Under the pieces are notes generated by a model, which worked only from the letters and a program-made list of their open reading frames with translations, made no database searches and had not been told where the DNA came from. The position numbers and the translations under genes were made by a program. Shown here piece by piece: positions 5,762 through 12,490 of a stretch of DNA of 12,490 nt (position 1 is its first letter; the number at the start of each line of letters is the position of its first letter). The stretch is from Deltaproteobacteria bacterium (GTDB lineage: Bacteria; Desulfobacterota; JADFXK01). The stretch is taken from the NCBI GenBank assembly GCA_015233285.1, contig JADFYA010000066.1, positions 1 through 12,490 on the forward strand, given 5' to 3'.

Positions 5762-7762
5762 TCAATGTGTTATTTGGGCCGCCAAATTCCGAGTTATTTT
5801 CCACGATTTTTCTGACCCTGGGGTAAGTTTACTTGATAGTTCTCCGTGTTCGTGGTCGCAAAAGGTTAATATGACTTCTGCATCCAGGTTGGGATAGATT
5901 CTCCGTCCCCGGAACCTGCCGCCGGCAACATCGTTGCCATAGAAGATCTCAAAATCTTGACCGCCTGTGGTTAAGACCATTAGCGCCCCGTTATCAAAAT
6001 AATGTTGCAGACAGACATATGGCAGGTATTTCGAGGCGGAGTGCCACATCCCGTCCGTGGCTACGCCGACTGCGGCGGCTGATTCCCGACATATGTTGAA
6101 TGAGTCTATCCGGTCACCAGTCCGGTCGGCTAGATATAATCTGGCCTCGGAAGAGGAGAAGAACTGGATATGGAGGCAATAACCGGACCCAGAGGTTGAA
6201 ATATCTCCTGCATCTAAGCATTGGCTATCAGAATATCCTCCCCAAAAGGCATGAATCCCACCATTACCCGTCGTGGCTAAGCAGAAGACTTCCTGGTTGT
6301 TTTGGCTTTGCAGAAAAACGTAGTTGTTAGATGGAGAACGCCACAATCCGTCCTTATTTGGGGTGATTGCTTCCAGATATGGCGAGCGGGCCTCCTGGTG
6401 TCTCTGAACGTGAGTAATCTCTCGCCCTGCGAAGAGGGACAGGTTGTTATCTTTTAAGACACGCAGCAAATATTTTATTAAATCAATGGACGGATGCATG
6501 GTCAAAATTATTTTATCGTCCATCGAATCTGGATAATGAGTTAGAACATGCTGTTTTGCTACATTTAAGTGGCGGTGCAGGTCGTCGGCATAGTCGATGG
6601 CTCGACGGTAGGACTGGATCAGTGAAAATAGCGTGATGACGCCCAGGCCATAGATTAGCAGGCGAGGTAATATTGATTTGCTTACGGCCTTCGCCTTGGT
6701 GGAATCTGTCGCCACCAGTAAGAATATCAGAATAATGTCCGAGATCCAAAGCAGATTTGAAAAAGTTATGTACCGGAAGACCAAAGCCTGGTCCAGCCCC
6801 AAACCGACCCGGCCCACTGTAGTCAGCAGCGCCGCCAAGACGGCGTAGGCGCCTAAGCAAAAGTAAGGAGCGACTAACTCCAGCCGGTCATGAAATCTTT
6901 GCCATACCCGTGAGCCGGCATAAAAAAAGATCACGAGACCAATGATTCCATAGGCTACGGCAAATCCGACCTGATAATTAGCCAGGGGGGAGCCGAGAAA
7001 GGCCAAGGCGTGTAACACAAATTCCAATGGATGATAGAGGCCGTAACCGACGTCGGATTGATTCTGGGCTTTGGTGTATCCATGAAGATACAACGTAACG
7101 ACCAGGGCACCTATGGCTATCCATAATCCGACGCGGAACAGCCGCTCCCTGGGTGAAGACGATTTGCCGAACCAAAGACAGAGACACCCGATTGGCCAAA
7201 AGAGCAAGCCCGGCGCAAAGGAGTAAGATGCGACAACACCACTAACGATGGCTAAGAGAAAATATATCCAACTCGAAGGCGTTTTCGTCAGGGCAACAAA
7301 GCCCAGACAGACAGCCGCGACGTTTAGAAACATGGCTATCTGCCAGCCCCATAGCCAGTTTTCCGCTTGAGTGAAAGAGAAGACAAGGAAAGATATGATA
7401 GGTACTAAGACTGCTACGTTAAATTTCTCGATAAATTGTTTAGTCAAACAAAGCTGGTAGATGATTAAGGTCATTGTGGTGAGAGCGATGCCGACGTTCA
7501 GGGCCAGTTCCCAGGCAATGTTCCAGCTTGAGAAATGGCTAAGCAAGAGCATGAGGAGTCTGGGAAACAGCAACCGGTGTTCATTATGGAGGGCCCATAA
7601 GTCACGCCAGGAGAGGTCGCCGGCGATTTTTTTGGCCAGAATCACAGCCGTATCCCATTGGTCCCACTGTGGAATATTGACGTAGAAATAGGCGGTCAGG
7701 GCGATCGTGACGGTTATTGGTACTAGGGCCAGGGCTCCGAGCGCAGCCATTCGATGGGACAT
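5762..7762 (-). CDS. Polytopic membrane protein resembling GT-C glycosyltransferases, with two C-terminal DGxW domains
   Basis: Inner-membrane protein of 666 residues. About 11-12 hydrophobic segments cover residues 8-27, 86-106, 114-132, 140-158, 164-198 (two), 208-226, 244-282 (two), 296-316, 332-350 and 366-384. The loop after the first segment has IPQWDQWD (30-37) and HNEHRLLFPRLL (59-70), and QAENWLWGWQ follows at 132-141. An acidic first external loop is a trait of GT-C enzymes that use polyprenyl-linked sugars, so transfer of a sugar to an envelope polymer is plausible but not proven. Residues 471-559 and 570-645 are two copies of the DGxW domain found in both neighbouring genes. The start ATG at 7762 has only a weak AGGG before it; a promoter is suggested at 7832-7804. 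I do not recognise a named family with certainty. Confidence 0.8.
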   Translation of the reverse strand: MSHRMAALGALALVPITVTIALTAYFYVNIPQWDQWDTAVILAKKIAGDLSWRDLWALHNEHRLLFPRLLMLLLSHFSSWNIAWELALNVGIALTTMTLIIYQLCLTKQFIEKFNVAVLVPIISFLVFSFTQAENWLWGWQIAMFLNVAAVCLGFVALTKTPSSWIYFLLAIVSGVVASYSFAPGLLFWPIGCLCLWFGKSSSPRERLFRVGLWIAIGALVVTLYLHGYTKAQNQSDVGYGLYHPLEFVLHALAFLGSPLANYQVGFAVAYGIIGLVIFFYAGSRVWQRFHDRLELVAPYFCLGAYAVLAALLTTVGRVGLGLDQALVFRYITFSNLLWISDIILIFLLVATDSTKAKAVSKSILPRLLIYGLGVITLFSLIQSYRRAIDYADDLHRHLNVAKQHVLTHYPDSMDDKIILTMHPSIDLIKYLLRVLKDNNLSLFAGREITHVQRHQEARSPYLEAITPNKDGLWRSPSNNYVFLQSQNNQEVFCLATTGNGGIHAFWGGYSDSQCLDAGDISTSGSGYCLHIQFFSSSEARLYLADRTGDRIDSFNICRESAAAVGVATDGMWHSASKYLPYVCLQHYFDNGALMVLTTGGQDFEIFYGNDVAGGRFRGRRIYPNLDAEVILTFCDHEHGELSSKLTPGSEKSWKITRNLAAQITH
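5828..6352 (-). repeat. Two DGxW-domain copies at the C-terminus of the membrane protein
   Basis: Copy 1 (residues about 471-559) opens DGLWRSPSNNYVFLQSQNN and continues with TTGNGG, HAFWGGY and LHIQFFSS. Copy 2 (about 570-645) opens DGMWHSAS and has VCLQHYFDNGALMVLTTGG, FEIFYGND and GRFRGRRIYP. Both keep the same order of elements as the copies in the flanking genes. They follow the last membrane segment and a soluble linker of about 85 residues. Confidence 0.65.
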
Positions 7763-7953
7763 TATGATACCCTAAATTGAGGACACCGATTTATTTCGAG
7801 GATGTTATATAACATAGGGTAATACCTGATAAAATATGCCAATGTTCTCCTGGCCGAGGATACCCGCGGCTGCTCCCGGCCGTGAATTTCCGGCAGCCCT
7901 GGGAGATGAGGAGCGAGGTGAAACACCGCCATGTTTTAAGATTGAGGCAGAGG
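7763..7953 (-). other. Spacer between methyltransferase and membrane-protein genes
   Basis: 191 bp without a convincing gene. It contains the candidate promoter and AT palindrome for the membrane-protein gene (7802-7832) and a GC-rich inverted repeat GGCTGC/GCAGCC (7868-7873 with 7893-7898) with no T-run. An open frame of 69 codons crossing this spacer into the methyltransferase 3' end has no family features. Confidence 0.4.
7802..7832 (-). promoter_or_regulatory. Candidate promoter of the membrane-protein gene overlapping an AT palindrome
   Basis: On the minus strand TTATCA (7832-7827) and TATAAC (7809-7804) are spaced by 17 bases, which would put the transcript start about 35 bases before the ATG at 7762. 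The -10 box lies inside the perfect 14-bp palindrome ATGTTATATAACAT (7802-7815). The palindrome may be an operator, or just a by-product of the AT-rich box. Confidence 0.35.
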
Positions 7954-9123
7954 CTATTTAACAGCCAAAAACTTATACATGTGCATCGACTTTGTTTCAT
8001 CGTTGGCGTCGTCTGTAAAGGTCACCGTAGCGGCGGTCGGGGCTGTGAATAACATGCTGATCTTTTTTAAATTGTTACCGTAGATATCAAATCCCTCCAT
8101 GAGGAATTCGCTGGTTGAGGTAACCTGGTATATCACGAAATTGCTCCCGTCGGATGAGTTGAAGACAAAGGTCGCGCCGTTCTCGTAGGTTTGGATAACC
8201 AGATGAGTCGTGACGGGGTGGTTCTTCCAAACACCGTCGGTCAATTTGGGGCCGGCTAAGAAGCCGAATCCGAAGTCCCCCCCCAAGGAGTACAGCAACT
8301 TCCGATAAAGGCGACCTAGTCGAAGCCGCATTTTCAACATCTTCTGATTTTTAAGAAGGCTTAAAGGGTTGAACCAATCTGTAAGGGGGGCGCGTGATTT
8401 GAAAATCTTGGGGGTTACTCGGATTCTGTTGGGGAAATCCGGCTTAACAATCTTTAAACATGATTGACTGCCTTCAAGATCGGAAAAAAGCACCTTTGCC
8501 GGATCAGCGCTCTCTTGCTGCCATTTTTGTTGGACTGAATCTACCACTAATCCCTGCTCTAAGACGAGACTTTCGATATATGCGTAGTTATGCTTCATCC
8601 GCTGGATATCTCCGGCGTCTTTGTCAATATCATTATTGATGATCACTGTGGCCAGGCAAACGCCGGTATTTTTTAGTAATCTATGTATTTCTTTCATGAA
8701 GGAAGAAATGGTCGGGGCATGAAGGTGGGTGAATACGGAAAATAATACGATAAAATCAAAATGATTATCGGGAAAAGGAAATGTTTCTCCACTACTAAGG
8801 CTAAAATGGAAATTAGGCGCCGTAATTTTGGCCTTGGACGCTTCAATAAGTGTAGCTGAGATGTCGAAGCCGAAGTATTCCCCTTCTTCGGACAAATAGT
8901 CCGTTAGTTTTTCGGCTAATCGTCCGTTGCCACAACCGATGTCCAGTATCTTATGATGAGGTAATAACCCGTTGTTTTTCATGCCGGTGGTTAATATTGT
9001 TCCAACCAGATCATGTTGCTCCGGGTTAACAGAACCGACCGTCATATAGAGTTGGTCTGCATCCTTGTTTTTCTGCGCTTCGTCTTCCCAAAAATCTTGG
9101 TATTTTTGAAAGTCGGATTTCAT
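7954..9123 (-). CDS. Class I SAM-dependent methyltransferase with a C-terminal DGxW domain
   Basis: 389 residues. Residues about 35-165 form a Methyltransf_11/25-type Rossmann domain: the SAM-binding ILDIGCGNGRLAEKL (59-73), the acidic end of strand 2 in YFGFDIS (83-89), and the motif-IV-like HFDFIVLFSVFTHLHAP (121-137), followed by FMKEIHRLLKNTG. Residues about 165-285 are a lower-complexity region with a basic patch (LKMRLRLGRLYRKLL). Residues 296-389 are a single DGxW domain opening DGVWKN. No signal peptide or membrane segment is seen, so the enzyme should be cytoplasmic. The acceptor is unknown; the next gene suggests a glycan or lipid-linked sugar. The ATG at 9123 has AAAGGTG about 10 bases before it. 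The gene is clearly more AT-rich than kor, which suggests a separate origin. Confidence 0.85.
   Translation of the reverse strand: MKSDFQKYQDFWEDEAQKNKDADQLYMTVGSVNPEQHDLVGTILTTGMKNNGLLPHHKILDIGCGNGRLAEKLTDYLSEEGEYFGFDISATLIEASKAKITAPNFHFSLSSGETFPFPDNHFDFIVLFSVFTHLHAPTISSFMKEIHRLLKNTGVCLATVIINNDIDKDAGDIQRMKHNYAYIESLVLEQGLVVDSVQQKWQQESADPAKVLFSDLEGSQSCLKIVKPDFPNRIRVTPKIFKSRAPLTDWFNPLSLLKNQKMLKMRLRLGRLYRKLLYSLGGDFGFGFLAGPKLTDGVWKNHPVTTHLVIQTYENGATFVFNSSDGSNFVIYQVTSTSEFLMEGFDIYGNNLKKISMLFTAPTAATVTFTDDANDETKSMHMYKFLAVK
7957..8238 (-). repeat. DGxW-domain copy at the C-terminus of the methyltransferase
   Basis: Residues 296-389: DGVWKNHPVTTHLVIQTYEN, then GATFVFNSSDGSNFVIYQ, FLMEGFDIYGN and ISMLFTAP. 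The alignment by eye with the other four copies covers the opening DGxW, the Q-T-Y-x-N-G strand, the SSDG turn and the F-x-x-x-G-x-D-I-Y element. Confidence 0.65.
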
Positions 9124-9166
9124 TATTCACGTCACCTTTAAACCATCGCTTATTAAACGAACAGGG

Positions 9167-9195
9167 GTTATAGATTGAATTGACGTTGGCGCCAA
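9167..9195 (-). promoter_or_regulatory. Candidate promoter and operator of the methyltransferase gene
   Basis: On the minus strand TTGGCG (9195-9190) and TATAAC (9172-9167) are spaced by exactly 17 bases, placing the transcript start about 37 bases before the ATG at 9123. The -35 box is half of the palindrome TTGGCGCCAA (9186-9195), the same core as at 5594-5603. A repressor on this dyad would block polymerase directly; that is inference. Confidence 0.45.
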
Positions 9196-9278
9196 TGGGG
9201 TTTCATTAGAATATTCGGCAGGTACTCTGCGGCAATCTTCCGGCCTGTAAGGGGAATTGGCCCACGCCCTGGTGAAGT

Positions 9279-10169
9279 TCAGTGTAACTTAACCCGCGTA
9301 GCCTGGGCTTGCCGGGCCTGTTCAACCAACCCTAAAGACTCTTTCCAAGACTCTCCAAACAGTGCCTTAAAATCATTTAAACCGTCGGTTATGGGGAGAA
9401 GTCCTTGACCGGGTCGCTGCGTTCCGGCCAGAGCCTCATATTTTCGGAGCGCCAGGAGATAGGCCCGCCGTTGTTCCCGGGGAATGACAATAGGCGGAAA
9501 GCCGGATCTAATGACCGGCAAGTTAGACACTAACCGGGCCATCCGTTCATTCCCGTCAAAAAAGGGGTGGACCCGGACGAAAGAAACGTGCAGTTCCACA
9601 TACGCGGTCAGGGCGGCATCCCGTGCCAGATCAGCCTTCAAGTGTCCATTGAGCAAGTGCAGCCACTCCGTCATCAGGGCCGGGACATCTTCGGGGGCGG
9701 CATACTCAAAAAAAATCTGCTGGTCGCCCTCTATCCGGTAGGTCCCGTTTGGTTCCTTTTTCCAGTCTCCCACCGGTTGATAGACGTCCAAAACAATTTC
9801 CGTTTGAACTAGCTGATGGAGCAGAAATAAATCCCGGTCTATAACCGGCCCGTTTCTCTTGACCAGATCATATATAAGATCAATAGCCCGGGCATGACCG
9901 ACCACTTCCTGGTGGTCTTTCAGGGGCTTACCGGAGACAGTCAATCCTTCCTCAATGACGAAAGCCGTTTCCCCCAAGGTGAGGGTGTTGCCTTCCAACG
10001 CCGTAGATGTGTGTGTCCAGAGATTACGAAGCTGGGCCAGCAAAACCCGGCCGATATCTGGGTCGAGTCCATTCAGGAAACCAGGCATGATCAACCCTCG
10101 CTCACCCCCGGCCCAGACCATCCGGGGCGTGTCAGCCAGTCGAGTCGGCTCGTTATACATACTGCTCAA
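9279..10169 (-). CDS. Fic-family protein (probable AMP- or nucleotidyl-transferase) with N-terminal inhibitory motif
   Basis: Fic proteins transfer AMP or a related group from a nucleotide to a hydroxyl on a target protein. Seen in the 296 residues: the N-terminal inhibitory-helix motif STALEGN (55-61), matching (S/T)xxxE(G/N), in a Fic_N-like region; and the Fic active-site loop HPFFDGNERMAR (201-212) with the catalytic His 201. The canonical loop has GNGR, here GNER, so one glycine that shapes the anion-binding turn is replaced by glutamate and activity is uncertain. GGAGG (10180-10176) lies 6 bases before the TTG at 10169 and 15 bases before the in-frame ATG at 10160, so TTG is preferred. 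Either start lies inside the korB 3' end, implying translational coupling. No antitoxin gene is seen beside it; the fused inhibitory motif would make it self-restrained. Confidence 0.87.
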   Translation of the reverse strand: MSSMYNEPTRLADTPRMVWAGGERGLIMPGFLNGLDPDIGRVLLAQLRNLWTHTSTALEGNTLTLGETAFVIEEGLTVSGKPLKDHQEVVGHARAIDLIYDLVKRNGPVIDRDLFLLHQLVQTEIVLDVYQPVGDWKKEPNGTYRIEGDQQIFFEYAAPEDVPALMTEWLHLLNGHLKADLARDAALTAYVELHVSFVRVHPFFDGNERMARLVSNLPVIRSGFPPIVIPREQRRAYLLALRKYEALAGTQRPGQGLLPITDGLNDFKALFGESWKESLGLVEQARQAQATRVKLH

Positions 10170-11001
10170 CCAGGTCCTCCACGGTCGTGATCCCTTTCTG
10201 GGCCTTGGCCTTGGCCAGGATCATGTCGGCCCGGTCGTTATAGGTGGGTTTCAGCACCTGATGGAAAACGCCGGTGTACAAATGATCCGGATCAAGGCAG
10301 AGATTCAAAGCCGCGGGCAGGCTGGTCCGGTCATGGTCCGGCGGGATGTCTCTGACCCGAGCCGCATTTTCGTCAAAATAATGAAGCTTATCATGGGTGG
10401 GGCATCGGCTGAGGACATGGACCATGGCAAATCCGGGATGAGCCAAAGCTTGCTGCAGCAAGTCGATCAACTGGGCGGAATGCTCCACCGTGCCGCGGGC
10501 GACAAAGGAAACCTTATCGGCCAGGGACCGGAAGACAGGTGAGACCGGCTCCAAAATGGTCCCGTAGATGGTCGTGGAGGTCTGATGTCCTTGCCGGGTC
10601 GTGGGTGATGTTTGCCCCCCGGTCATGCCGTAAACACTATTATCGACCACCACGAAGACCAGATCGATGTTTTTTCGGGTCGCATGGGGCACGTGGCCGC
10701 CGCCGATACCATAAGCGTCTCCGTCTCCGGTGACCACTACCACCTTCAGGTTACGATTGGCCGTTTTGATCCCGATGGCCACCGGTAGGGGCCGGCCGTG
10801 CAGGGTATGCACCCCATAGGCATTGATGTAAAAAGGGACGCGGCCGGCGCACCCGATCCCGGCCACGATGACCAGCGACTCCGGGTCGATATCCTGCTGG
10901 GCGAAAGCTTTCTGCATGGCCCCCATAATGACGTGATTTCCGCATCGTTTGCAATAGATGACTGAACTCATTTGAGACCGGTATTCGGATGGCAGGTGCA
11001 T
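10153..11001 (-). CDS. korB: 2-oxoacid:ferredoxin oxidoreductase, beta (TPP-binding) subunit
   Basis: Catalytic subunit that binds thiamine diphosphate and one [4Fe-4S] cluster. With KorA it oxidatively decarboxylates a 2-oxoacid to the acyl-CoA while reducing ferredoxin, or runs in reverse. Seen in 282 residues: CKRCGNHV (17-24), where most relatives have CPGCG, but the CxxCG spacing is kept; GIGCAGRVPFY (49-58); the TPP/Mg motif GDGDAYGIGGGH (92-103), then DNSVYGMTGGQTSPTT (120-135); and SRCPTHDK (198-205) with the fourth cluster cysteine. The ATG at 11001 shares one base with the korA stop (TGATG) and has GGAGG 7 bases upstream inside korA, so translation is coupled. Substrate (2-oxoglutarate, pyruvate or branched-chain) cannot be fixed from the sequence. 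Confidence 0.93.
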   Translation of the reverse strand: MHLPSEYRSQMSSVIYCKRCGNHVIMGAMQKAFAQQDIDPESLVIVAGIGCAGRVPFYINAYGVHTLHGRPLPVAIGIKTANRNLKVVVVTGDGDAYGIGGGHVPHATRKNIDLVFVVVDNSVYGMTGGQTSPTTRQGHQTSTTIYGTILEPVSPVFRSLADKVSFVARGTVEHSAQLIDLLQQALAHPGFAMVHVLSRCPTHDKLHYFDENAARVRDIPPDHDRTSLPAALNLCLDPDHLYTGVFHQVLKPTYNDRADMILAKAKAQKGITTVEDLVEQYV

Positions 11002-12490
11002 CAGTCAACCTCCTTAACTCTGTCCATCACCTCTTCCGGGGTAAAGGATTCGCCGACGCGATTCAGCCCTAAAGTCGGGCATAAAAATTGATCCCGCAGA
11101 CAGGCGGCCAGTTGCCCCTGCTGATTCAGCTCCACGACCAGGATGCGCTTTTTGGACTTAAGGAAATCTCCCAGATGGGGGGGCAGGGGGCTGAGCATTT
11201 TGGGGAAGGCGGCGGCGACGGGCCGGCCCAGGTCGGATAACCTGTCCACGGCCTCTCTAACCGCTCCGGCGGAAGAGCCCCAGGAGACGATCCCGAAATC
11301 GGCGGCCGGATCGCCCCGGTATTCGACAAAGCTTTGACGATGGTCTATTTCCGTGGTCAAGGTCTGAAATTTGCGTTCCAACTTCATTGACATGCGCTGA
11401 TGATTCTCCGGTGTGGCATCCGGCCGGCCTTCTTCGTTATGGCACAACCCGGTGACAATAAACCGCGGGCTGTGTCCTAAAGCCAGATAGGGGGAAATAC
11501 CCGAGTCCGTCAGTTGAAACCGCTGATTGGTGGTCGTGTCCACCACCCGGTCCGTCACTTCAATCGATGAGGTATCCGGTTTGGAGACGCTTTCTTTACG
11601 TATCCCCAGGTATTGATCGGACAGTATAATCACCGGGATCTGAAACCTCTCGGCCAGATTAAAAGCCTCCACGGTCAGATAGAAACATTCGGTTACGGTC
11701 GTCGGAGCCAAAACGATCAGCCGGGAGTCTCCGGTCCGGCCATGAATGGTATAGAACAGGTCGGATTGCTCGGTTGCCGTGGGCAGACCGGTACTCGGGC
11801 CACCCCGTTGCACATTGAGCAGGACCAACGGCGTCTCCGTTACACAGGCGTAGCCCAGCAATTCACCCATGAGTTGAAAACCCGGCCCGGAAGTGGCCGT
11901 CATGGCTTTGGCCCCGGTCAGGGACATCCCGATGACGACACCGATCGCGGCCATCTCATCCTCAGGTTGAACCAGGGCCGAAAATCCTTCCAACCGGGGT
12001 AGGATGTGGGAAAACAACTCCAGCGTAGAAGTGGCCGGAGTAATCGGATATCCCGCCACCATCCGGCATTTGGAGACCAGGGCGCCGAAGACCACCGCTT
12101 CATTGCCGCTCCATAGAACCGACTCATCAAGGCCGTCGGCGCGGCCAATTACCAGGCCCTGGGCCGGGCCGGCATCCGCGGCCGCTTCCCTCAAGGCAGC
12201 ATCGAATACATCCAAATTAGACATGGGAATGCCTCTTTTGGTCAGATTTTGTTCCACCGCGTCACGAATCACGGACAGATCCATCCCCAAAACGTAGGCC
12301 AAGAAAGCTAACGAAATGATATTATTTGCTTTTGCACCAAATCTATCGGTCAGCCGATTAATCGGCAAGCGGCACACCGGGCCGGGATGGCCGGACACAT
12401 CCGGGCATGATTCGGGTTGGTCATCCACCACCAACCAGCCATCATTTTTCAAACGCCTCAAATTCTCTTTAACTGTTTCGGCCTGAAAAG
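11001..12490 (-). CDS. korA: 2-oxoacid:ferredoxin oxidoreductase, gamma-alpha fusion subunit, N-terminus outside window
   Basis: Partner of KorB. The reading frame is open to base 12490 (visible start ...FQAETVKENL), so a TTG at 12461 is not the real start and the gene continues beyond the window. The first about 90 visible residues are the end of the gamma domain (RLKNDGWLVVDDQ, then FGAKANNIISLAFLAYVLGM). After a linker, the alpha domain holds AGYPITPATSTLELF, QPEDEMAA, TATSGPGFQLM and QRGGPSTGLPTATEQSDL, the segment that contacts TPP from the opposite subunit, and ends with a transketolase C-terminal-like fold (DFGIVSWGSS, VVELNQQGQL). About 495 residues are visible; full fusions are usually near 560-620. 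A separate ferredoxin-like delta subunit is not seen and could lie beyond the right edge. Confidence 0.92.
   Translation of the reverse strand, partial: FQAETVKENLRRLKNDGWLVVDDQPESCPDVSGHPGPVCRLPINRLTDRFGAKANNIISLAFLAYVLGMDLSVIRDAVEQNLTKRGIPMSNLDVFDAALREAAADAGPAQGLVIGRADGLDESVLWSGNEAVVFGALVSKCRMVAGYPITPATSTLELFSHILPRLEGFSALVQPEDEMAAIGVVIGMSLTGAKAMTATSGPGFQLMGELLGYACVTETPLVLLNVQRGGPSTGLPTATEQSDLFYTIHGRTGDSRLIVLAPTTVTECFYLTVEAFNLAERFQIPVIILSDQYLGIRKESVSKPDTSSIEVTDRVVDTTTNQRFQLTDSGISPYLALGHSPRFIVTGLCHNEEGRPDATPENHQRMSMKLERKFQTLTTEIDHRQSFVEYRGDPAADFGIVSWGSSAGAVREAVDRLSDLGRPVAAAFPKMLSPLPPHLGDFLKSKKRILVVELNQQGQLAACLRDQFLCPTLGLNRVGESFTPEEVMDRVKEVD

Noticed and set aside
7791..8000. 69-codon leftward frame starting inside the methyltransferase 3' end
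   Set aside because: It overlaps the C-terminal domain in another frame, has no ribosome-binding site and no family likeness.
9955..10542. 195-codon rightward open frame across the fic/korB junction
   Set aside because: It is antisense to two well-supported genes, has no ribosome site and has no recognisable motif.
12459..12461. TTG as the start of korA
   Set aside because: The frame continues open to the window edge with residues that fit the gamma domain, and there is no ribosome site, so the start lies outside.

Overview
The window most likely comes from the chromosome of a strictly anaerobic bacterium, and the best guess is a Desulfobacterota/deltaproteobacterial lineage of the syntrophic or sulfate-reducing kind. 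The pointers are a formate-tetrahydrofolate ligase (Wood-Ljungdahl or C1 pathway), both subunits of the electron-bifurcating transhydrogenase NfnAB, and a ferredoxin-dependent 2-oxoacid oxidoreductase (KorAB type). The taxonomic placement is inferred from gene content and protein style, with no database search behind it.

Layout. On the left (1-3590), the 5' part of fhs runs leftward off the window. A roughly 360-bp divergent intergenic region follows, with a perfect 16-bp palindrome and a consensus -35 box. Then nfnA and nfnB read rightward and end at a strong hairpin terminator. In the centre (3594-9123) is a leftward-reading accessory block. Read in transcription order from the right it holds a SAM-dependent methyltransferase with an extra C-terminal domain, a polytopic membrane protein with two copies of that same domain, a frameshifted remnant of a secreted BNR-type propeller protein, and a secreted seven-bladed beta-propeller protein with two more copies of the domain inserted between blades 5 and 6. 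This block is visibly more AT-rich than the kor genes. On the right (9279-12490), still reading leftward, is a tightly packed operon: korA (gamma-alpha fusion, its N-terminus outside the window), korB (1-bp overlap), and a Fic-family gene that starts inside the end of korB.

How the genes work together. The flanking genes fit ferredoxin-centred energy metabolism. Kor makes or uses reduced ferredoxin, NfnAB exchanges electrons between ferredoxin, NADH and NADPH, and FTHFS joins formate to tetrahydrofolate. The central block looks like a surface or envelope locus, with a membrane enzyme resembling GT-C glycosyltransferases, a methyltransferase and secreted propellers.

The most interesting signal is a domain of about 80-100 residues opening with DG(I/L/M/V)W(R/K/H), present five times across three otherwise unrelated neighbouring proteins. 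I do not recognise it as a named family. Two upstream regions in the same block share the palindrome TTGGCGCCAA. One copy overlaps a plausible -35 box, which hints at common control.
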